DNA of 64,000 nt from Nitrospira sp. Lineage in GTDB: Bacteria > Nitrospirota > Nitrospiria > Nitrospirales > Nitrospiraceae. The notes under the pieces were generated by a model. That model worked only from the letters and a program-made list of their open reading frames with translations, searched no databases and was not told the DNA's origin. How positions within the stretch are numbered: the first letter of the stretch is position 1; the number at the start of each line of letters is the position of its first letter. Positions 8,784 to 17,966 of the stretch are shown in pieces. Made by a program: the position numbers and the translations under genes. The stretch is from NCBI GenBank assembly GCA_021323395.1, contig JAJONL010000004.1, positions 1 through 64,000 on the forward strand, written 5' to 3'.

Positions 8784-9880
8784 ATCGCGACCCGTACCAA
8801 GGGGACATACATCGACACGGTCGTCCCCTTCCCCGGCAGGGAATCCACTTCGCAAGAGCCCTGCACCGCCAACAGCCGCTCCCGCATATTCAGCAGTCCC
8901 AATCCCCCCGCCGTGCGGCTGATAGCGGTCTGATCAAACCCCATTCCATCGTCACGCACCATGACAGCCACCCCCTCCTCTTCAACGGTTACCTCCACCT
9001 CGACCCTGGTGGCCTTCGCATGGCGCGCAATATTCGAGAGGCACTCCTGGACGACTCGATACAATGCTGTCGCGGCGGTCTTGTCGAGCGTATGGTCAAG
9101 TGGCTGATGCACAAAGAGTGTCTTCACTCCCGACCGGCTCGAAAAATCATCCAGCAACCGCTGCAAGGCCGCCTTCAACCCCAGGTCGTCCAGGATCGAG
9201 GGATGGAACCGGTACGCCATGTACCGCACGTCGTCCGAAAGCTCTTCCAGCCCCGTGAGCACATTGCGGATTGCCTCTTGCACGTGGACCGACAGCGGGT
9301 CCAGCCGACGGTCGATACCCTGTAGGTCCAGCATGAGCAGTGCCAACCGTTGGTTCACATCATCGTGCAGGTCCTGCGCGATCCGCCGGCGCTCCTCCTC
9401 CTGCGCGGTCAAGATTCGGCCGGTCAGGGTATGGAGCTGGTCCTCATTTCGCTCGACGGCCTGCCGGCTGGCGGCAAGATCCGCAGTGCGTTCCTCCACA
9501 CGCCGCTCCAGTTGTTCGTTGACTTCTTTCAGCAGCCACTCAGTGCGGCGGCGCTGATACACGAAGGCGACCGGGGCCCACACACCGAACAGACTGAGGA
9601 GGTGGTTCGACCATTCAAACCACGCAGGCAGACCGGGCACGCGCGGGCTGAATGGCGCCGCAATGAAGGTCAGGAGCGAACAGGCGGTCGCCGTCACGAT
9701 CGGCAAGCGTCTGTAGCGGCTGGCGGCTGACAGAAACACCACGGCGCTATATAACACCGCATCGGCCACTCCAAGCGGCACCAGGAGATCCAGCACGAAA
9801 AAGAAGCAGGCTAAAACGGCCGCCAGCCCGACCATGAGGTTTTGGCGACGATGCGCGATCACCTCTGCTGATCCACTCAT
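8780..9880 (-). CDS. Membrane sensor histidine kinase, HisKA_3 (NarX/DegS-like)
   Basis: Sensor kinase of 366 residues for the regulator just downstream. Residues 14-107 hold about four hydrophobic segments (MVGLAAVLACFFFVLDLLVP; AVLYSAVVFLSA; IVTATACSLLTFIAA; LLSLFGVWAPVAFVY) with almost no periplasmic loop, so it probably senses within or near the membrane. A coiled coil (about 115-160) precedes the dimerisation box RRRIAQDLHDDVNQRL with phospho-His172. The HATPase domain shows VVQECLSNIARHA, DDGMGFD and GGLGLLNMRER. The start MSGSAEVIAH is preferred because GGGGA precedes it; longer versions would overlap the promoter area of the divergent SDR gene. Confidence 0.92.
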   Translation of the reverse strand: MSGSAEVIAHRRQNLMVGLAAVLACFFFVLDLLVPLGVADAVLYSAVVFLSAASRYRRLPIVTATACSLLTFIAAPFSPRVPGLPAWFEWSNHLLSLFGVWAPVAFVYQRRRTEWLLKEVNEQLERRVEERTADLAASRQAVERNEDQLHTLTGRILTAQEEERRRIAQDLHDDVNQRLALLMLDLQGIDRRLDPLSVHVQEAIRNVLTGLEELSDDVRYMAYRFHPSILDDLGLKAALQRLLDDFSSRSGVKTLFVHQPLDHTLDKTAATALYRVVQECLSNIARHAKATRVEVEVTVEEEGVAVMVRDDGMGFDQTAISRTAGGLGLLNMRERLLAVQGSCEVDSLPGKGTTVSMYVPLVRVAI

Positions 9881-10022
9881 GTGGTTCCCCGTCTCTTCCT
9901 GCCCATGCGTGAGCAGGCCGTAGAGGCGGGATTCTAGCATGCGTCTCACTCCGGTGACCAGGAGCGGGACCGTCGCGGTCCACATGGGACAAGCCCGAGG
10001 GCAGTTCGTGTATGATGCATCG

Positions 10023-10871
10023 ATGGCCAGCCTTCGCCGCCTCATGATCCTGGGATCCGGTTACACCGGCCGATGGATCTATCAGTTGGCCACCCAACGG
10101 TCCATGTCGGTCCTGGCCAGCAGCCGGCGGCCAGAGCTCCATCTGTCGTACGTCGAGCCGAACGCCCGCCTTCGTTTCAGCCTGGACGATCCGGCGACGT
10201 GGCCGTCCCTGGCACCGGACGTCGATCTGATCTGGACATTTCCAGCCGCGCCCCTGGAACAGGTCCAAGCCTTTGCCGACCATTCCTGCGGCCCTTCTCA
10301 AAGACTGGTGGTGTTGGGAAGTACGTCGGCGTACGACCAGGACAGGGGCCAGGCAGGCGGCAGTGCTCCCTGGATTGATGAGACCAGTTCGATCAATACC
10401 GACCTGCCCCGAGTCCAAGGAGAGGAATACTTACGAACATCTCACGGCGCCACCGTTCTACGCGTGGCCGGCATCTATGGGCCGGATCGTAATCCGCTGG
10501 AGTGGATCAGACAAGGCCGGGTCGGCTCGACAGCCAAGTTCGTCAATCTCGTTCATGTCGAAGATCTAGCCCTGGTTTGCCTTCTGGCCCTGCAAGAGGG
10601 GAATGCCGGAGAAACCTACAATGTGAGTGACGGTCACCCACGACGCTGGGCGGAGATCTGCGCTGAGGTATCCAGACGCTGGGGAATTGTCAGCCCGCGT
10701 TCTTCTGATTCACCGGAGGTCGGGAAGCGGATTGTGACTCGAAAACTTGTCGATCACGTCGCGCCGGTGTTTCGGCACCCAGATCTGTATGAAGCCTTAG
10801 AGGCGCTGCAAGCCCCTGCGCCATCCAGCTTCGGAGAAACCCCTGCTCGAGACGCCCATTCGCTCGGCTGA
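10023..10871 (+). CDS. NAD(P)-dependent SDR epimerase/dehydratase-like protein
   Basis: Extended-SDR protein of 282 residues. The nucleotide-binding loop ILGSGYTGRWIYQL is at the N-terminus (G-x-G-Y-x-G), followed by RVAGIYGPDRNPLEWI and VHVEDLALVCLLAL, typical of the YeeZ/NAD-dependent epimerase group. A Ser/Tyr stretch (VVLGSTSAYDQDRG) is in the place of the catalytic Ser-Tyr region. The substrate is unknown. The start is at ATG 10023 because the nucleotide-binding fold begins immediately after it; the ORF track's extra 28 codons run into the kinase promoter region. Its 3' end overlaps the convergent SGNH hydrolase gene by 75 bases. Confidence 0.85.
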   Translation: MASLRRLMILGSGYTGRWIYQLATQRSMSVLASSRRPELHLSYVEPNARLRFSLDDPATWPSLAPDVDLIWTFPAAPLEQVQAFADHSCGPSQRLVVLGSTSAYDQDRGQAGGSAPWIDETSSINTDLPRVQGEEYLRTSHGATVLRVAGIYGPDRNPLEWIRQGRVGSTAKFVNLVHVEDLALVCLLALQEGNAGETYNVSDGHPRRWAEICAEVSRRWGIVSPRSSDSPEVGKRIVTRKLVDHVAPVFRHPDLYEALEALQAPAPSSFGETPARDAHSLG

Positions 10872-12173
10872 CCGGTTGATGGAAGCCAGGACTTGCTGGT
10901 GAAGCGCTTGCCCGGCCACTCGTTGCCCCTCCGTCGTCCAATGCGTGTCATCAGGCAAGTACGTCAGTACACCAGCGGCGGCAGCGGTTCTGAGCGGCTG
11001 GGTCATATCGACGAAGACGATGTCCTGTGAAATCCCCCCCAGTAGGGACTTCACCTGGTCGGGCAAATCGTTGACCTGCCATGCTCGCATTTGCGGCGTC
11101 GATGGCTCAAAATTTTCCAGCCCCTGATGCACCCGGTAACTGACCGGTGCAAATGCCACCACGAGATGAACGCCCTGGCGCCGACACAGTTCGTGCGCTT
11201 CCTTCAGGATCGATCGTAATCGTTCAAGCCTTAGGCGATCCATGGGCCTGAGAGGTGCAGGCTTTTCCCAGAAGAACATTTCCGTTTGTTTGCCGGTCGC
11301 CTCCTGAAATATGCCCCGGAACTGCAAGTAGGTCTGATGGGGCACGCATCCTTTCGCCACCTTCTTGGACAAGACCAATAGATTGCGGGTCAGCGACCGC
11401 ATCCAATAGGAGTCCTCTAGAGCAGTTATTGTCGGCTCCCGCCGAGCTGATTCATCTTCTGGATCCAACTGCAACAGATCGTTCCCCTCGAAGAACAGCC
11501 ACACGATTGTTTTGGGTCGTAAGGTCAGCGCGTACCGCTTCAGCACGACCAGTTCTTGCTCTGGTCCATATCCGCTGATCCCCATATTGACCACCGGGGC
11601 GCCCAGTGACCGGCTCAAGCCGGTGGTCAATAAACTCGAATTCGGCAACATCGGCGATTCCACGTACGAATCACCGATCACGACGACGTCCGCCTGATCC
11701 CGATCTTCGTCATTTCGAAATCCGTGCTGATCGTAGCGCAGGTCGAACTCGACAGGGGGGTTGGCCGGGAGACAGAGCGCCTCTCCAATATTCCCTCGAA
11801 CGAAAGAGCCTCGCTCTCGATAATGCGCCTCATGCCGGTACCCCAACTCGGGATCGCGAACATAGCCTGGGCGCTCAAACCAGGTCCTTCCCTGAGTACC
11901 CAATAGGGTTTGATAATTGATCCAGCCCACCGCTCCCAGTAATTCAGCCGCCCCGAGCAACGCCACACCCACCAACGTCATGAGAACAAACCTCGCTCGA
12001 ATCTCTTGACGAGGGAGATCAGACAAGAACCCATAGAGACCCCAAGCCAGCAGATACCCGGCAATTACGTTATCCAGCAGATGCCCGGTACTGGTGATTC
12101 CCGTCACCCAGAGCACGGCATATCCGCATAGGAATATAGCCAATGTGATCACCGCTGCCTTATCTCTCAGCAC
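10797..12173 (-). CDS. Membrane-anchored SGNH/GDSL-type hydrolase
   Basis: 458-residue protein. The N-terminus carries about three hydrophobic segments (VITLAIFLCGYAVLWV; VIAGYLLAWGLYGFL; FVLMTLVGVALLGAAELLGAV) and is followed by an SGNH hydrolase domain: block I VVVIGDSYVES (Ser169), a conserved Gly in NMGISGYGPEQE, Asn in WLFFEGNDLLQ, and the C-terminal DTHW (Asp409, His411). Family members cleave or transfer acyl esters, often on cell-surface polysaccharides, so a role in O-acetyl modification of envelope glycans is plausible but not shown. It is convergent with the SDR gene and overlaps its last 75 bases. Confidence 0.85.
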   Translation of the reverse strand: MLRDKAAVITLAIFLCGYAVLWVTGITSTGHLLDNVIAGYLLAWGLYGFLSDLPRQEIRARFVLMTLVGVALLGAAELLGAVGWINYQTLLGTQGRTWFERPGYVRDPELGYRHEAHYRERGSFVRGNIGEALCLPANPPVEFDLRYDQHGFRNDEDRDQADVVVIGDSYVESPMLPNSSLLTTGLSRSLGAPVVNMGISGYGPEQELVVLKRYALTLRPKTIVWLFFEGNDLLQLDPEDESARREPTITALEDSYWMRSLTRNLLVLSKKVAKGCVPHQTYLQFRGIFQEATGKQTEMFFWEKPAPLRPMDRLRLERLRSILKEAHELCRRQGVHLVVAFAPVSYRVHQGLENFEPSTPQMRAWQVNDLPDQVKSLLGGISQDIVFVDMTQPLRTAAAAGVLTYLPDDTHWTTEGQRVAGQALHQQVLASINRSAERMGVSSRGFSEAGWRRGLQRL

Positions 12174-12567
12174 TACGGACCTCCCTGTCGGCTATTTTAT
12201 ACGCCGCGCTTATTCAGCTCGCGCTTCGAAGCCGACATTCTCGTTCCTCAACATTGACCACCCACCCAGCCTGGAGGAGCCCGGAAGAACTTTCGATCAT
12301 TAACGACCAAGGTCCGTCTCTTTACAAGTGTACACCTATACTGGACATTCCCGATTATGTGACTTGTCGGATTGGAGATGCAAGCGGGGATATTCGCAAG
12401 CTGACCTGCGGTCGAGCAAATCCCTCCACATACCTAGCGCGCGAGGAGTGAGGACACCCATCGTCTTCGCCTCTTGTGGCTTGAGACGGGCTGGGAAACA
12501 TGGTACACAGGTCAACGCGGCGTCCAGAGCGGCACTATATATTGCGGGTTTTAATCAAGAGCCATCA
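12174..12567. other. Intergenic region upstream of the XRE-cupin gene
   Basis: Roughly 390 bases between divergent genes. The in-frame ORF extension from 12328 has no ribosome binding site or conserved motif and is judged non-coding. A perfect 8-bp palindrome GTGTACAC occurs near 12328 and an AT-rich TATATATT element lies about 25-30 bases before the ATG at 12568. No terminator was seen. Confidence 0.4.
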
Positions 12568-13065
12568 ATGAGCATCGTACCGAAGAAATCCTCCAGGGGC
12601 CCCAAGCCCTCCCTAGTCAAACCTGAAGTGCACGTCGGCGATATTGTTCGCCATCTGCGAAGAACCCACCACCTCTCAGTACGAACCCTTGCCAACAAGT
12701 TTTTTCGAGCTGTGGATCCGCCGTTGCCGGCCATTATCCGCTCCAACGCACGATCGGTCGTCCAAAGCGAATGGTCCCGTGCAAAAATCGAAGCGCTGGG
12801 ACCGTTCAATCAAGACAGCCAGTTGGAACCCATGGTTGTTACTATCCAACCGGGCGGAAAGAGCGGGCATAAACCGTACGTGCGGCGAGCAGAACAATTG
12901 GCGGTGGTACTCCGGGGAACCGTCGAATTAACGCTCGAGGAGGAGATGCACGACCTCAAGCAGGGTGATGCTGCGGGCATTCCCGCAAACAGTCGGCACT
13001 GCTGGCGGAACAAGAGCAAGAGACCGGCCCAAATTCTCATCGTCACTGCCCACCGAGCCCTCTAA
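12568..13065 (+). CDS. XRE-cupin regulator with truncated helix-turn-helix
   Basis: 165 residues. The N-terminal part HVGDIVRHLRRTHHLSVRTLANK is the first half of an XRE-type HTH. It jumps directly to FFRAVDPPLPAIIRSNARSVVQSEWSRAK, which in family members follows the complete HTH. The central part of the HTH, including the recognition helix (roughly 40 residues by comparison with the family pattern), seems to be missing in frame. The C-terminal cupin domain is intact (LEPMVVTIQPGGKSGHKPYVRRAEQLAVVLRG, LKQGDAAGIPANSRHCWRNKS), so the protein may still bind a ligand but probably not DNA in the usual way. The start MSIVPKK at 12568 has only a weak AAGAG upstream. Confidence 0.7.
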   Translation: MSIVPKKSSRGPKPSLVKPEVHVGDIVRHLRRTHHLSVRTLANKFFRAVDPPLPAIIRSNARSVVQSEWSRAKIEALGPFNQDSQLEPMVVTIQPGGKSGHKPYVRRAEQLAVVLRGTVELTLEEEMHDLKQGDAAGIPANSRHCWRNKSKRPAQILIVTAHRAL

Positions 13066-13234
13066 TCCGGATCTCAGGATCGACACCTAGCAGCAACGTC
13101 AGGCGTCTTCCGGCATTTTCTACACACACTGGATGGCGGACATGCCCATCGGCAGGCTCAAGCCCCGCGACCGTGACCGAAGGACAGGTGCCGGGCAGAA
13201 TGCTTTTCGGGACCGAATAAGTTGCTGGAACTCA

Positions 13235-14728
13235 TCAGGCTCGGAGCAGAGCCATGACACTGAGACAGACGAGCAGATTATTGATGGCATGGCCGATCAT
13301 CCCCGGCCAGAGGCTGCCGGTTCGTTCATAGGCCCACGCCCACACCAACCCACTCCAAAACACACTGAGGAAGCCGATCAGCCCATAGCCATGGGCGAGC
13401 GCAAACAGCGCGGCGCTCAGCATGGCGGCAGGCCACCAGTGAAGCCGTCTCCTAAGCACGCCGAATAGCAGGCCTCGAAAGGCCAGTTCTTCGAACACCG
13501 GCGCAAAGAGCACATATTCCATCAGACTGACTGCGAGAATCGGGGGCGCTCCCCACGCGAGGTCGGCATCAAACCATTCAGTCCAATGACTGACCAAGTT
13601 CAACGGTTCTGCGATCCGCCCCATCACCCATTCGCCGACGAGTCCGGCCGCCACCACCGCAAGGATCACGAGCCCCAAGTGTCCCAGGTGGCGAGGTGCT
13701 ATGTGCAATCCAAACCCCGACCAGAACGTCTGTCGCTGCGGCCTAAGCAAATGGTAATAGGCGAGGGCCAAGAGGGGAAGGTTAGACAGGGGTACAGCCA
13801 GCACCCGCAGTGAAGGGTAGTCGAGTGCGGTATAGAGAAAAGCCACCGTCAGCAGGGCGCCGATGGCACCCCCTCGAAGCAGAACGCTCGCGCCCAATCG
13901 TCCGGCCCACAAGGGAGGAAGCTCAGCGGATCCGATACAGAAGACCGCTCTGCGAGCCTTCCGACTGAGCCACCATCCCAACACCATCAGTCCCACGACC
14001 ATGAGCGTCAGCTCAAGGGCGGCGAAGGCCCGAGCGCCCCACAACAGGTCTGACGTTCGTTGTTGAGAAGATGTCGCGATCGTCTTGAGCAGAGCCCTAT
14101 CCCCCGACCGTTCAGCGATTCGAGTCGCCAGGCTGCTATAAAACCACCCGCTGAGAGGCTGCTCTGCGAGATGCGCCTGCAAATCGAAAGCACGGCCTGG
14201 TGACACATGAGGATCAAGGTAGGCAGCTTGAAGGAACCTTGCAAACACCGGATAGGGTTCGTTCTGCTGCGCCCATCTCCCAACTTTGTGTTGAATCTCC
14301 GCGCTGCGCCCCGCTTCACCTTCTAAAATCGCCAGGTGCACATCCACGAAGGGATCCGGGGATTCTTCGGCCAGTTCACGATACCAGTCGATGGCTTGCG
14401 CGCGATCGTTGGCATCACTCCCCATCGTCATGTCATAGAAAAACTGCTCCCAGATCGGCAGGGTTTTGAGTCCGGCTTCGAGGTCCATCAAACGGCCCAC
14501 CATGTGACTGAGGGCTCGTTCGGCATCGGGCACACGATCGACGCGAGGCACATCGAATGACAACCATGCCACCACGGCAATCGATGCGCAGAGGACCACC
14601 GCGGATAAGAGCGTGATCACCCTCGAGAAACCGGGATCATACTGATAAGGCGGTGGCGGCGCGCCAACCATGGGGATCGGCGTCCGGTCTTCGTTGGCTG
14701 CCGACGGGATCAGTTCGTACGTATCCAT
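13235..14728 (-). CDS. CPBP (CAAX-like) intramembrane metalloprotease
   Basis: 497-residue membrane protein. It has one hydrophobic segment near residue 40-60, a soluble helical region of about 200 residues, then several membrane segments. The three CPBP/Abi motifs are present near the C-terminus: EELAFRGLLFGVLRRR (Glu413-Glu414, Arg418), FALAHG (His446) and HAINN (His480). These residues form the glutamate/histidine metal site of the Rce1-like protease family. Substrates of bacterial members are mostly unknown. The start at 14728 (MDTYELIPSAANED) has GAGGT just upstream; the longer ORF adds 38 codons without support. The long soluble insert is more than the core family needs. Confidence 0.88.
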   Translation of the reverse strand: MDTYELIPSAANEDRTPIPMVGAPPPPYQYDPGFSRVITLLSAVVLCASIAVVAWLSFDVPRVDRVPDAERALSHMVGRLMDLEAGLKTLPIWEQFFYDMTMGSDANDRAQAIDWYRELAEESPDPFVDVHLAILEGEAGRSAEIQHKVGRWAQQNEPYPVFARFLQAAYLDPHVSPGRAFDLQAHLAEQPLSGWFYSSLATRIAERSGDRALLKTIATSSQQRTSDLLWGARAFAALELTLMVVGLMVLGWWLSRKARRAVFCIGSAELPPLWAGRLGASVLLRGGAIGALLTVAFLYTALDYPSLRVLAVPLSNLPLLALAYYHLLRPQRQTFWSGFGLHIAPRHLGHLGLVILAVVAAGLVGEWVMGRIAEPLNLVSHWTEWFDADLAWGAPPILAVSLMEYVLFAPVFEELAFRGLLFGVLRRRLHWWPAAMLSAALFALAHGYGLIGFLSVFWSGLVWAWAYERTGSLWPGMIGHAINNLLVCLSVMALLRA

Positions 14729-14927
14729 GCAGACCTCGCGAGCGCCGGAGTATATACTATCGGCCTTTCGAGAGGCGAAACTGAATGACCGTGCCATGAG
14801 CCGGCAGGACAGGAGTCCGTTCAGAGCGACCGACAATCCCATGGCCGAATCCCATCTGCTTTCGTTATACTAGCCCGCTGGCCAATCGGTAACCTTCGAT
14901 GACGACCATGGGCGATCAACTCCGACG

Positions 14928-16142
14928 ATGAGCACGGCCCAGTACCAGGACTTCATCCCCCCGTCTCGCCTGCTTCTGGGCCCCGGTCCGAGCATGGTGC
15001 ACCCTCGTGTTCTGCACGCGCTGTCGTTGCCGCTGCTGGGGCACCTCGACCCCGTCTTTCTCGGGCTCATGGATGAGATCCAGGCCCTGCTCCGAGCGAC
15101 CTTCCAGACCCAGAATGAATTGACGATCGCGCTGTCCGGGACAGGTTCCGCCGGAATGGAAGCCGTCATCGCGAACCTGATCGAACCTGGCGATCGCGCG
15201 ATCGTAGGCGTGAACGGCATCTTCGGTTCCCGCTTGGCGACCATGGTCGAACGTCATGGCGGTACGGTCCTCCCCATTGAAGTGCCATGGGGAACGACCA
15301 TTCCATTGGAGTTGTTGCGGGACCGGCTCTCTCACTCCGCCCCCGTCAAGGCGGTCGTCCTGGTTCATGCGGAAACGTCGACCGGCGCCCGGCAACCGTT
15401 AGAAGATGCGGGGTCCCTCTGCCGGGACTACGATGCGTTATTGATCGTCGACGCCGTCACCTCGCTTGGCGGCGTTCCGGTTGAGGTCGATGCCTGGGGG
15501 ATCGATGCCTGTTATAGCGGCACGCAAAAGTGCCTGAGTTGTCCGCCCGGTCTTGCGCCGCTCACGCTGAGTTCGCGCGCGGTCCACAGCCTTCAAGAAC
15601 GGACCACTCCTTGCCGTAGTTGGTACTTCGATTTCTCCTTGATTGCCGAGTATTGGGCCGATCGGACCCGCGCGTACCACCATACCGCTCCGATCTCGAT
15701 GCTCTATGGCCTTCGGGAAGCCTTACGGCTGGTGCACGAAGAGGGTCTCTCGGCCAGAATTGCCCGCCATCAGCTCAATAGTGACGCCCTCCTGGCGGGA
15801 CTGCACAAGCTGGATCTGTTGCCCCTGCCCGCCGCCGGCCATCGACTCCCCATGCTTAACTGTGTCACGCTGCCGGATCGGATCGACGAGGCATTGGTGA
15901 GGTCACAGCTTTTGAACAACTATGGCATTGAAATCGGCGGGGGACTGGGGCCTCTACGCGGACGCGTATGGCGCATCGGCCTCATGGGCGAATCCTGTCG
16001 AGAGGCCCATGTCCTGACATTGCTCAATGCATTGGAAGAAATCTTTACCTGCCACGGGTGGCTGACGCACCCTGGTCGCGCGGTGCAAGCGGCCGAGGAA
16101 ACTTATACCGGCTCACAGCGGTCGGCGAGGAGGAGCGCATGA
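14928..16142 (+). CDS. Class V aminotransferase, alanine-glyoxylate/serine-pyruvate type
   Basis: 404-residue PLP enzyme of the alanine-glyoxylate / serine-glyoxylate aminotransferase family. It opens with LLLGPGPSMVHPRVLHAL, typical of the group. The PLP-stacking region is SGTGSAGMEA (70-79), the cofactor Asp is in LLIVDAVTSLGG (about 175), and the Schiff-base Lys is predicted at 201 in SGTQKCLSCPPG. The natural reaction is probably amino transfer from Ala or Ser to glyoxylate, but related members act on other amino donors. It is the first gene of a tight trio: its TGA overlaps the next ATG as ATGA. Confidence 0.9.
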   Translation: MSTAQYQDFIPPSRLLLGPGPSMVHPRVLHALSLPLLGHLDPVFLGLMDEIQALLRATFQTQNELTIALSGTGSAGMEAVIANLIEPGDRAIVGVNGIFGSRLATMVERHGGTVLPIEVPWGTTIPLELLRDRLSHSAPVKAVVLVHAETSTGARQPLEDAGSLCRDYDALLIVDAVTSLGGVPVEVDAWGIDACYSGTQKCLSCPPGLAPLTLSSRAVHSLQERTTPCRSWYFDFSLIAEYWADRTRAYHHTAPISMLYGLREALRLVHEEGLSARIARHQLNSDALLAGLHKLDLLPLPAAGHRLPMLNCVTLPDRIDEALVRSQLLNNYGIEIGGGLGPLRGRVWRIGLMGESCREAHVLTLLNALEEIFTCHGWLTHPGRAVQAAEETYTGSQRSARRSA

Positions 16143-16741
16143 GTCGAAGCGGATTATGGATCGTGGCAGCCGGGGCCGCGGGCTTCGTGGCCGCCATCAC
16201 CTATTGGGTCATCGCCTTGGCGGTAGCTGAATCGCGCAAGGCTGATATGGTGGCGCCAGAACGTGTCACGGGCTTCATTCAAGCCGTGATCGATGCGAAT
16301 CGGGCCAATTACACGCAGAATGTCGTGGACAAGCTGCACAACCAAGGCGTGGTCGAGGCGCTTGAACATTGGAAAGAAGAGAAGGGTCTGCCTCTGCCGG
16401 CCCAATTCCTATTGGAGTCCGGGCGCCTGGTCGCACAGAAAGATCTCAAACTCAGTTTCCGGCTTGCCAGCCTGACACCGATTTATGTGTGGAACGGCCC
16501 CAACAGTGACTTCGAACGGCGTGGATTGGAAGCGGTCATGAAGGTCCCCGCCAAACCCTTCACGGGCTTCTATCAGCAATCAGGGATCCGCTATTTCCAA
16601 GGTATCTACGCCGACCGGGCGGTCTCGGAAAGCTGCGTGTCCTGTCACAACAATCACACCAACAGTCCCCGTCGTGACTATAAGCTCAACGACATCATGG
16701 GGGGCATCATCGTCACCATTCCGATTACCGAAATGCCATGA
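16139..16741 (+). CDS. DUF3365 (Tll0287-like) c-type haem protein
   Basis: 200-residue membrane-anchored protein with an N-terminal hydrophobic segment (LWIVAAGAAGFVAAITYWVIALAVA) and a periplasmic DUF3365 domain. One c-type haem motif is present, CVSCH (166-170). The family includes haem sensor and electron-carrier domains such as Tll0287. The ATG at 16139 overlaps the preceding stop codon and has GGAGGAG just upstream. Its own stop codon overlaps the next start at 16738 in the same way, so three proteins are translationally coupled. A redox or small-ligand sensing role linked to the flanking enzymes is possible but unproven. Confidence 0.87.
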   Translation: MSRSGLWIVAAGAAGFVAAITYWVIALAVAESRKADMVAPERVTGFIQAVIDANRANYTQNVVDKLHNQGVVEALEHWKEEKGLPLPAQFLLESGRLVAQKDLKLSFRLASLTPIYVWNGPNSDFERRGLEAVMKVPAKPFTGFYQQSGIRYFQGIYADRAVSESCVSCHNNHTNSPRRDYKLNDIMGGIIVTIPITEMP

Positions 16742-17946
16742 CCATCGCCATTCGCCCGGTTCGAATTCTTGATGGCCTCGGCCATCGGCTGGAACAAGGC
16801 GCTCTCGTCATCGAGGGAAGCCGTATCGTCGCGGTCGGCTCAGATCGGGACATCCGGCTTCCGAAGGGAACTCAACGAATCGATGGTCGAGGATTGACGG
16901 TTCTGCCGGGGCTCATCGATTGTCACGTCCATTTATGTTTGGGGGCGGAAGCGGATGTCGTCGCTTCGGTAGAGGGCGATTCCTCCACACACACGTTGTT
17001 GAAAGCGGCCGAGTCGGCCCGCCGCACGCTCCAGGCAGGGTTTACCACGGTGCGGGACGTGGGATTTCGCGACCATGCGGTCTTTGCGCTGAAACAGGCC
17101 ATCGAGTCCGGCGTGACCCCAGGGCCCCGCATCCTTGCGGCCGGCCTGGCGATCTGCATGCCGGGCGGTCATGCCCGGTTCATCGGTCGGGAAGCGTCCG
17201 GGGTCGAAGCCGTTCGGACAGCGGTGCGGGATCAGTTGGCCGCCGGCGCCGACGTCATCAAGCTGATCGCTTCCGGAGGCGTGCTCACCCCCGGCACCTC
17301 GCCGGACCAGGCCCAAATGACCATTGAAGAATTGACGGCTGCCGTTGAAGTCGCCGTGGCGCATGGCCGGCATGTGGCCGCGCATGCCCATGGAGCCGGC
17401 GGGATGAAAAATGCACTGCGCGCCGGCGTCCATTCCATCGAACATGCCACGCTCATGGACGACGAAGCCGCTGAGATGATGATTCAACGCGGCGTGTTCA
17501 TGGTGCCGACCTTGTCTGCCCTCGCCACCACCGCGGCTTGCCCGGCCGGTTGCGGCATTCCCGACAGCGCCCGCACCAAGGCCAGGAACATGGTGACGCG
17601 GCATGAAAAGAGCTTCCGCGCGGCCCTGCGACGGCGCATTGCCATTGCGCTCGGGACCGACGCGGGCACGCCGTTCAATCATCATGGTGAGAATGCGCAG
17701 GAATTGGAACGCATGGTTGCGTTAGGGATGGCCCCGATGGAGGCGATCATGACCAGCACCTCAGCCGCGGCGCGATTGTTGGGTCTCGATCAGGACATCG
17801 GCTCGATTGCAGAGGGCAAGCAGGCCGACTTGTTGCTCGTGGAGGGAAATCCGCTCAGGAATATCGGGATGCTGCTCCAACGAGAGCGAATCGTGGGCGT
17901 CATGCAACGCGGACGTTTCGTGGCCGGGGCCCTCGCGAATACCTAG
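16738..17946 (+). CDS. Metal-dependent amidohydrolase (prolidase/imidazolonepropionase-like)
   Basis: 402-residue amidohydrolase-superfamily enzyme. Metal-site residues are visible: HVH (His63, His65) in LIDCHVHLCLG, probable carboxylated Lys175 in VIKLIASGG, HAHG (His216/218), His236 in SIEHATLM, and Asp308 in ALGTDAGTP. The arrangement fits the cytoplasmic Xaa-Pro dipeptidase / imidazolonepropionase-like branch, which hydrolyses amide bonds in dipeptides or cyclic amides. The exact substrate cannot be read. ATG overlaps the stop of the DUF3365 gene. The next gene (dnaJ-type) converges on it with only 20 bases between. Confidence 0.9.
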   Translation: MTIAIRPVRILDGLGHRLEQGALVIEGSRIVAVGSDRDIRLPKGTQRIDGRGLTVLPGLIDCHVHLCLGAEADVVASVEGDSSTHTLLKAAESARRTLQAGFTTVRDVGFRDHAVFALKQAIESGVTPGPRILAAGLAICMPGGHARFIGREASGVEAVRTAVRDQLAAGADVIKLIASGGVLTPGTSPDQAQMTIEELTAAVEVAVAHGRHVAAHAHGAGGMKNALRAGVHSIEHATLMDDEAAEMMIQRGVFMVPTLSALATTAACPAGCGIPDSARTKARNMVTRHEKSFRAALRRRIAIALGTDAGTPFNHHGENAQELERMVALGMAPMEAIMTSTSAAARLLGLDQDIGSIAEGKQADLLLVEGNPLRNIGMLLQRERIVGVMQRGRFVAGALANT

Positions 17947-17966
17947 CCTACGTAGTCCACCCTCCC

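Noticed and set aside
8145-8933. 262-codon plus-strand ORF
   Set aside because: Antisense to the NarL-type regulator and the kinase end; no own motif.
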